Source: Paractinoplanes abujensis
GTDB taxonomy: Bacteria; Actinomycetota; Actinomycetes; Mycobacteriales; Micromonosporaceae
Reading direction: 5' to 3'
Assembly: GCF_014204895.1 (NCBI RefSeq)
Contig: NZ_JACHMF010000001.1
Span: forward strand, 682,001-746,000
DNA length: 64,000 nt
Part shown: positions 58,841 to 64,000 of the stretch, piece after piece
Layout: every line of letters begins with the position of its first letter
Numbering within the stretch: position 1 is the stretch's first letter
Translations under genes and position numbers: made by a program
The notes under the pieces: model-generated
Database searches by the model: none
What the model was told of the DNA's origin: nothing
The model's input: the letters and a program-made list of their open reading frames with translations, nothing else

Positions 58841-60190
58841 GTGGACAAGCAGCACGGCAGTGCATGTGGACGCCGCCTGGCGGAGCAGGTCAAGCAGGCT
58901 CGGGGCACCCCCTACGACGCGGCTCACGCGATTCACCAGCACTGCGGTGTCTCGCTGCTGCGCGCCCATCGGGTGGCCCACGGCTATACCTTGACCGACG
59001 TCGCCGACCGTTTGAAAGAGATCCTGCGCGACCGGGGAGTTGTCAGTGATGGCCTGGCCCATCAGATGATCTCCCGTTGGGAGAGCGGTTCTGACACGCC
59101 GTCGGCCCGCTATTTCGACGCCCTGTGTTACCTCTACCGCACCAGGCCTGACCGTCTCGGTTTCGGTCACGACTACACGGAGCCGGACGAGCCGTCTCGA
59201 AAAGTGGATGTGCCCGACGGAGTGGAGGTGCTGACGGCCGAAGGGCTGGGCACAGTTCGCCTCAACGGTCGCACCGCCCGTCAAGCAGTTTCCTACTTCG
59301 AGCAGCGGGCCGACGACAGTGGCTACGGGCTCTACACGACCGCGCCACTCGATTTCGTGCCGGCCCGGATGATGGATATCGCCGCGATTCAGCGTTTGCT
59401 GTTGCAGCGGCAGCCGGTCGGCCTGGAACGGCGTCTTTATCGCACGCTGGCCAAGAATGCGGGCTTCATCGGTGTGCGGCTCACCGACGTCGCCAGCGTT
59501 CACGAGACCATGAACTGGTTCGGTGTGGCCCGGCATGCCGCTCGCCGGGCCCAGGACGCCGGTATCGAGGCGTGGATTGCCGGTCACCTCTGTGATGCCC
59601 ATGCCTGCTACGGGCACTCGCTGCGGCAAGGGCTGGACGCCGCGCGAGTGGCGCAGCTGGCCAGCGGGTCGGCGCCCAACTCGGCGGCGCTCTTCGGCTA
59701 TCTGTCGGAGGCCGGCGTCCAGGCCCGGCTGGGTAACCGCCGGGAGACGCTGGTGGCCGTCCGCACGGCGGAGCGCATATTCGACGAGCTGCCCCCAGAG
59801 ATGATCGCGGCGGACGGCATCCGTATCCCGGAGTACTTCCTGCGCTGGCACCAGTCGAATGCCCTCAGCATCGTGGGTGAGGGCCGGCTCGCCGATCCGC
59901 TACGACACCGGGCGCTGGAACTCACCTCGGTAAGCGGAGATCTTGTCGGCCGTTCCCTGCTTCATCTTGATCGGGCTGCCGTCATGTTCGCGTCCGGTGA
60001 GGTCGATGGCGCTTGTCAGTCGGTCCGGGCGGCGTGGGACGTGCCGACGGAGTTTCACGTCGGCCAGATCCCGGAGCGGACCAAGACCATCCTGAGCGCC
60101 TTGCCGTCGAGCAAGACGAGCACCTCCGAGGTGCGCCATCTCGTCGAATACCTGCGATCACTGAACGGATCCCGGCTTTACCCGGCGTGA
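58841..60190 (+). CDS. XRE-type HTH regulator with TPR-like C-terminal domain
   Basis: A 449-residue regulator. An N-terminal HTH (about residues 35-100) reads RAHRVAHGYTLTDVADRLKEILRDRG, LAHQMISRWESGSDTPSARYFDALCYLY, the Cro/C1-type pattern. The rest (about 150-449) is a helical, TPR-like sensor domain typical of large actinomycete regulators that respond to peptides or metabolites. GTG 58841 has GGGAGA eight nucleotides upstream. The gene is divergent from the nine-gene operon and probably controls it through the palindromes between them. Confidence 0.8.
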   Translation: MDKQHGSACGRRLAEQVKQARGTPYDAAHAIHQHCGVSLLRAHRVAHGYTLTDVADRLKEILRDRGVVSDGLAHQMISRWESGSDTPSARYFDALCYLYRTRPDRLGFGHDYTEPDEPSRKVDVPDGVEVLTAEGLGTVRLNGRTARQAVSYFEQRADDSGYGLYTTAPLDFVPARMMDIAAIQRLLLQRQPVGLERRLYRTLAKNAGFIGVRLTDVASVHETMNWFGVARHAARRAQDAGIEAWIAGHLCDAHACYGHSLRQGLDAARVAQLASGSAPNSAALFGYLSEAGVQARLGNRRETLVAVRTAERIFDELPPEMIAADGIRIPEYFLRWHQSNALSIVGEGRLADPLRHRALELTSVSGDLVGRSLLHLDRAAVMFASGEVDGACQSVRAAWDVPTEFHVGQIPERTKTILSALPSSKTSTSEVRHLVEYLRSLNGSRLYPA

Positions 60191-60252
60191 CTGCCGGAGT
60201 GCGACCAGCGGTGTGATCCACGCCGCAGCGCAGGTTCTTTGATTTTGAAATA

Positions 60253-60266
60253 GTTGCCGGGTCAAC
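60253..60266. promoter_or_regulatory. Possible MarR-type half-site pair upstream of the monooxygenase gene
   Basis: GTTG (60253-60256) and CAAC (60263-60266) form an inverted GTTG-n6-CAAC element in the AT-rich stretch between the XRE gene and the luciferase-like gene. MarR-family regulators often bind such TTGA/TCAA sites at flavin monooxygenase operons. The match is weak and no marR gene is in the window. Confidence 0.3.
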
Positions 60267-60325
60267 GAGGTTGAGGGTGGCAGTACGCGGGACACATACG
60301 GGTCCCGGGGCAGAGGGAGCGGGTC

Positions 60326-61411
60326 ATGCAGTTCGGAATCTTCAGCGTCAGCGACATCACGACCGATCCGACGACCGGGCAGACGCCGACCGAGCACGAG
60401 CGCATCAAGAACATCGTGACGATCGCCAAGCACGCCGAGGAGGTCGGTCTCGACGTCTTCGCGCTCGGCGAGCACCACAACGAGCCGTTCTTCTCGTCGT
60501 CGCCCACCACCACACTCGGCTACATCGCCGCGCAGACCGACAATCTGCTGCTCAGCACGGCGACCACGCTGATCACCACCAACGACCCGGTGAAGATCGC
60601 CGAGGACTACGCGATGCTGCAGCACTTGTCGGGCGGCCGCGTCGACCTGATGATGGGGCGCGGCAACACCGGGCCGGTCTACCCCTGGTTCGGCAAGGAC
60701 ATCCGGGCCGGCATCCCGCTCGCCATCGAGAACTACGCGCTGCTGCACAAGCTGTGGCGTGAGCACGTCGTCGACTGGTCCGGCAAGTTCCGTACGCCGC
60801 TGCAGTCGTTCACGTCGACCCCGCGCCCGCTCGACGGCATCCCACCGTTCGTGTGGCACGGCTCGATCCGCAGCCCCGAGATCGCTGAGCAGGCCGCCTT
60901 CTACGGCGACGGTTTCTTCGCCAACCACATCTTCTGGCCGAAGGAGCACACGCAGCGGATGATCGCGCTCTACCGCCAGCGTTTCGCGCACTACGGCCAC
61001 GGCGACCCCGACCGGGCCATCGTCGGTCTCGGCGGGCAGGTCTTCATGCGCAAGAACAGCCAGGACGCGGTCAAGGAGTTCCGGCCGTACTTCGACAACG
61101 CACCGGTCTACGGCCACGGCCCGTCACTGGAGGACTTCACCAGCCAGACGCCGCTCACCGTGGGCAGCCCGCAGCAGGTGATCGACCGCACGCTGGGCTT
61201 CCGCGACTACGTCGGCGACTACCAGCGCCAGCTGTTCCTGCTCGACCACGCCGGTCTGCCGCTGAAGACCGTGCTGGAGCAGCTCGACCTGCTCGGCGAG
61301 GAAGTCGTGCCGGTGCTGCGCAAGGAGTTCGCGTCGCTCAAGCCGGCCCACGTGCCGGACGCCCCTACCCACGCCTCGATGCTCGCCGCCCGGCAGGAGG
61401 TCGCCGCATGA
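60326..61411 (+). CDS. LLM-class (luciferase-like) FMN-dependent monooxygenase, CE1758 type
   Basis: A 361-residue luciferase-like TIM-barrel flavoenzyme. Motifs include MQFGIFSVSDI at the start, DVFALGEHHNEPFFSSSPTTTLGYIAAQT, VDLMMGRGNTGPVYPWFGKD and FFANHIFWPKEHTQRM. I recognise the CE1758-type family that occurs with a dedicated FMN reductase. It oxidises an organic substrate with FMNH2 and oxygen; the substrate is unknown. The stop overlaps the reductase start (ATGA), so they are translated together. GAGGGAG precedes the ATG. Confidence 0.88.
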   Translation: MQFGIFSVSDITTDPTTGQTPTEHERIKNIVTIAKHAEEVGLDVFALGEHHNEPFFSSSPTTTLGYIAAQTDNLLLSTATTLITTNDPVKIAEDYAMLQHLSGGRVDLMMGRGNTGPVYPWFGKDIRAGIPLAIENYALLHKLWREHVVDWSGKFRTPLQSFTSTPRPLDGIPPFVWHGSIRSPEIAEQAAFYGDGFFANHIFWPKEHTQRMIALYRQRFAHYGHGDPDRAIVGLGGQVFMRKNSQDAVKEFRPYFDNAPVYGHGPSLEDFTSQTPLTVGSPQQVIDRTLGFRDYVGDYQRQLFLLDHAGLPLKTVLEQLDLLGEEVVPVLRKEFASLKPAHVPDAPTHASMLAARQEVAA

Positions 61412-62001
61412 AGCGCAACCTGGTAGTGGTGTCGGCGGGGCTGAGCCAGCCCTCGTCCACCCGGCTGCTGGCCGATCAGCTGGCCGCGGCCGTGGTGGCC
61501 GGCCGTGAGATCGACTTCGACGTCACCGTGATCGAGCTGCGCGACCTCGCTCACGACATCGCCAACCACCTGCTGACCGGCTTCCCGCCCGCGGCCCTCA
61601 AACAGGCCCTGGACGCGGTGGCCGGCGCGGACGGGCTGATCGCGGTGACGCCGATCTTCACGGCCAGTTACAGCGGGCTGTTCAAGTCGTTCTTCGACGT
61701 GGTCGACAAGGACGCGCTGGTCGACAAGCCGGTGCTGATCGCGGCCACGGCCGGGACGGCCCGCCACTCGCTGGCCCTGGAGCACGCTCTGCGACCCATG
61801 TTCGCCTACCTGCGGGCGGTCGTGGTGCCGACGGCGGTCTTCGCGGCCACCGACGACTGGGGCGCCGACTCGTCGGACGGCTACCTGCAGTCCCGGATCA
61901 CCCGGGCCGCGGCGGAACTGGTGGCCGAGGTGTCGCGCCGCGAGCCGGCCACCGTCGCGGATCCGTTCGCGCTCACTGTCGACTTCAAAGACCTCCTGTA
62001 A
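61408..62001 (+). CDS. NAD(P)H-dependent FMN reductase, CE1759 type
   Basis: A 197-residue flavodoxin-like reductase. VVVSAGLSQPSSTRLLADQLAAAV binds the FMN phosphate, and GLIAVTPIFTASYSGLFKSFFDVVD and VLIAATAGTARHSLALEHALRPMFAYL follow the family pattern. It supplies reduced FMN to the monooxygenase encoded just upstream, with which it shares a 4-nt overlap (ATGA). This gene pair is conserved in Corynebacterium and other actinobacteria, and the match is strong. Confidence 0.9.
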   Translation: MKRNLVVVSAGLSQPSSTRLLADQLAAAVVAGREIDFDVTVIELRDLAHDIANHLLTGFPPAALKQALDAVAGADGLIAVTPIFTASYSGLFKSFFDVVDKDALVDKPVLIAATAGTARHSLALEHALRPMFAYLRAVVVPTAVFAATDDWGADSSDGYLQSRITRAAAELVAEVSRREPATVADPFALTVDFKDLL

Positions 62002-62052
62002 GACGGGCGGCGCCGGGGTACAAAGAAGCGAGCCGACGAAGGGGTCACCGTC

Positions 62053-62625
62053 ATGGGTGAGATCGTGCTGGTCCGGCACGGGCAGACCGAGTGGAGTGCG
62101 AACGGCAAGCACACGTCGTACACCGATCTCGATCTGACCGCGGACGGGGAGCTTCAGGCGCGGGCCGTCGCGCCGCGGGTCGAGAAGCGGCAATTCGTGG
62201 CCGTGGTCTCGAGCCCACGCCGGCGGGCGTTACGCACCGCCGAGCTGGCCGGGCTCACGGTCACCGAGACGACCGAGGATCTGGCCGAGTGGAACTACGG
62301 GAAGTACGAGGGCATCACCTCGGCCACGATCCACGAGACCGATCCGGACTGGTGGCTGTTCTCCGACGGCGCGCCCGGTGGCGAGTCGCCCGACCAGATC
62401 GCCGAGCGGATCGACCGCGTACTGGAAAAGGTCCGGCCCCTGCTCGACGCGGGGGATGTGGCGCTGATCGGGCACGGCCACGCGTTGCGGGTGGTCGGGG
62501 CGCGGTGGCTCGGGCTGCCGGCCGAGTACGGCGGCCGGCTCAAGCTGGGCACGGCGACGCTGTCGATCCTGGGTTTCGACCACGGGCGCACCGCCATCGA
62601 CACGTGGAACGCCCCCTGCGGCTGA
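62053..62625 (+). CDS. Histidine phosphatase (phosphoglycerate-mutase-like) family protein
   Basis: A 190-residue protein of the histidine phosphatase superfamily. The phospho-acceptor His is in LVRHGQTEWS (R-H-G motif), the acid/base Glu region in DLAEWNYGKYEG, and the second His in ALIGHGHALRVVGARWLG. The Arg-rich SSPRRRALRTAELAGL segment binds phosphate. It dephosphorylates a small molecule or acts as a cofactor-dependent mutase; the exact substrate is not predictable. It starts at ATG 62053 and stands alone. Confidence 0.9.
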   Translation: MGEIVLVRHGQTEWSANGKHTSYTDLDLTADGELQARAVAPRVEKRQFVAVVSSPRRRALRTAELAGLTVTETTEDLAEWNYGKYEGITSATIHETDPDWWLFSDGAPGGESPDQIAERIDRVLEKVRPLLDAGDVALIGHGHALRVVGARWLGLPAEYGGRLKLGTATLSILGFDHGRTAIDTWNAPCG

Positions 62626-62705
62626 GCCGGTCCGCACCCGGAAGATCACGCAAGCTTCGGATTGACGCCGCCTGATGTTGCGGTGCGGCCGCCATATTGA
62701 CCGTC

Positions 62706-64000
62706 GTGGAACGACGGAATCTTTTCAGGGCGGCCGCGGCCGCGACCCTCGTGACGACGGCGGCCCCCGAGGTGGCGCACGCCGCGCCGGCGACGTTCGA
62801 TCAGGACGACCCGCGGTTCGCGATCGCGGTGCTGCCGGACACCCAGTACCTGTTCGACGCGGACAGCTCCGACCCGGCGCCGCTGCGGGAAACCTTCGGC
62901 TACCTGCTCGAGCAGCGGGCCGAGGACAACATCGCCTTCCTGACGCACCTCGGGGACGTCACCGAGCACGGCACCGAGCAGGAGATCGTGCTGGCCGGGC
63001 AGACGTTCACGAAGATCGACGGGAAGTTGCCGTACAGCGTGCTGGCCGGCAACCACGACGTCGACGGCTCGAAGGACGACCAGCGCGGCGCCAGCGCGTA
63101 CCTGTCGACCTTCGGCCCGCAGCGGCAGCGCAAGTCGCGCACCTTCCTGGGCGCCTCACCCGACGGTTACAACACGGCCCACCTGATCGAGGCGGCCGGC
63201 CGGAAGTGGCTGATCCTGGCCCTGGACTGGCGCATCTCCGACAAGGGTCTGGCCTGGGTCAAGTCGATCATGGGTGACTATCCGACGATCGTCACGACCC
63301 ACGACCTCGCCTACGCCGACGACACCGGGCAGGCCGCCCTGTCGGACCACGGCCAGCGGCTCTGGGACAACCTGATCAAGGACCACGACCAGATCTTCCT
63401 GACCCTCAACGGGCACTACTGGCCGCCCGGGCGCACCACCCTGAGGAACGCCCGGGGCAACGACGTCCACGTGCACATCACCAACTATCAGGACCGCTAC
63501 TACGGCGGCGCCGGCATGATCCGGCTGTACCGCTTCGACCTGGTCCGCAACCGGATCGACGTGGAGACGTTCGCGCCCTGGTTCCTGGCCCGCGACCCCG
63601 CCCGGCGGACCCCGCTGGAGTCCGAGACGATCGAGCTGACCAGCGACGTCGACCGGTTCAGCCTCGACTTCGACTTCGACGCCCGGTTCCCCACGCCCAA
63701 GCCTGCCCCGCGGCCCGCGGCCCGGGTGGTCGACCGGCACACCGCCGCCTACTGGCGTTTCGACCAGGCCGGACAGAGCGTGGCCGACGGTGCGACCGTG
63801 CGTGACCTCAGCGGCAAAGGCAACCATTTGACCGTACGGCGTCTCGCCAACAGCACCCCCGAGACGCTGACGCTGAGCGAGGAACACCACGTCGGCGCGC
63901 CCGCCCACGCCAGCTTGCGCTTCGACGGCGGCAAGAACCCCGACCGCGGCGCCGTCCTGCAGACCGCCGGCAACGCGCCGCTCAACAGCGCGAAGTTCCT
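62706..64000 (+). CDS. Tat-exported metallophosphoesterase with LamG-like C-terminal domain, truncated by window end
   Basis: The frame from GTG 62706 remains open to the last base, so only the first 431 residues are seen. The start has a twin-arginine motif (ERRNLFRAAAAATLVTTAAP, R-R-N-L-F-R). The calcineurin-like phosphoesterase domain (about 35-320) shows VLPDTQYL (first Asp), HLGDVTEHG, AGNHDVDG and TLNGHYW metal ligands. A second domain begins near residue 345 (AAYWRFDQAGQSVADGATVRDLSGKG), resembling a LamG/concanavalin-like fold. It probably hydrolyses phosphoesters outside the cell. Start choice: GTG opens the Tat signal; no better ATG precedes it. Confidence 0.82.
   Translation, partial: MERRNLFRAAAAATLVTTAAPEVAHAAPATFDQDDPRFAIAVLPDTQYLFDADSSDPAPLRETFGYLLEQRAEDNIAFLTHLGDVTEHGTEQEIVLAGQTFTKIDGKLPYSVLAGNHDVDGSKDDQRGASAYLSTFGPQRQRKSRTFLGASPDGYNTAHLIEAAGRKWLILALDWRISDKGLAWVKSIMGDYPTIVTTHDLAYADDTGQAALSDHGQRLWDNLIKDHDQIFLTLNGHYWPPGRTTLRNARGNDVHVHITNYQDRYYGGAGMIRLYRFDLVRNRIDVETFAPWFLARDPARRTPLESETIELTSDVDRFSLDFDFDARFPTPKPAPRPAARVVDRHTAAYWRFDQAGQSVADGATVRDLSGKGNHLTVRRLANSTPETLTLSEEHHVGAPAHASLRFDGGKNPDRGAVLQTAGNAPLNSAKF

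Noticed and set aside
1..64000. CRISPR arrays, transposase genes, phage integrases, tRNA or rRNA
   Set aside because: I looked for spaced direct repeats, DDE/integrase motifs and cloverleaf or rRNA signatures and saw none; the tandem repeats present have no spacers.

Overview
This is a high-GC actinomycete chromosome segment. The coding bias, GTG and CTG starts, ATGA/GTGA stop-start overlaps, leaderless promoters, Tat/Sec-secreted polysaccharide enzymes with ricin-type and chitin-binding modules, and TetR/MerR/XRE regulators all fit Actinomycetota. A member of the Micromonosporaceae such as Actinoplanes is likely, but that is an inference from gene content and was not tested. I found no rRNA, tRNA, CRISPR array, insertion sequence or phage gene.

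Layout. 1-2.4 kb: the end of trpB, then trpA with a duplicated 66-bp leader inside its reading frame, a GntR regulator that starts at CTG, and two small conserved proteins (DUF2277, DUF1992). 2.4-7.7 kb: a class A penicillin-binding protein and two translationally coupled sensor kinases. 7.7-12.6 kb: a molybdenum hydroxylase (fused Fe-S/Mo subunit plus FAD subunit) and an unknown membrane protein. 12.6-16.1 kb: a secreted alginate-lyase-like / lectin-beta-helix operon behind a LacI-type palindrome and an inverted repeat that contains the Shine-Dalgarno sequence. 16.1-20 kb: an SDR epimerase carrying a minisatellite, a divergent TetR with a three-operator array, and a flavoprotein dehydrogenase. 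20-29.8 kb: a membrane lectin, an S33 peptidase, a MerR-VIT/vWA pair, a cyclase-family hydrolase, a secreted metallopeptidase and a small membrane protein. 29.8-36.6 kb: an ABC exporter divergent from a two-component system, an M19 dipeptidase, a CBM-GH26 enzyme and a 15-residue lysine-rich micro-ORF capped by a strong terminator. 36.6-47.5 kb: a GGDEF-EAL protein, a GT39-like glycosyltransferase, TetR, pgi, a winged-helix protein, a GH18 chitinase and a NADAR-domain protein.

The most unusual block is 47.7-60.2 kb. Proteins resembling the uncharacterised Streptomyces coelicolor families SCO2521-SCO2524 lie around and inside what looks like a nine-gene minus-strand operon. Its upstream genes encode a small membrane protein, a PLP aminotransferase, two paralogous D-amino-acid-oxidase-like flavoproteins, an amino-methyltransferase-fold protein and a D-2-hydroxyacid-dehydrogenase-like protein that seems to have lost its catalytic triad. 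It ends with the SCO2524-like, variant P-loop ATPase and SCO2522-like genes. Facing it on the plus strand are the SCO2521-like gene and a membrane-anchored PLD-fold-like protein. An XRE/TPR-type regulator is divergent at the other end, across a palindrome-rich intergenic region. Spacing and overlaps suggest co-expression of the amino-acid redox genes with the SCO252x genes. I regard this as the best candidate for an undescribed system.

60.3-64 kb holds a luciferase-like monooxygenase with its FMN reductase, a histidine phosphatase and a Tat-type metallophosphoesterase truncated by the window end. Several genes (2015, 18268, 26640, 31593, 34650, 41574, 43887, 47477) have a -10-like hexamer 6-8 nt before the start codon, which suggests leaderless transcripts.
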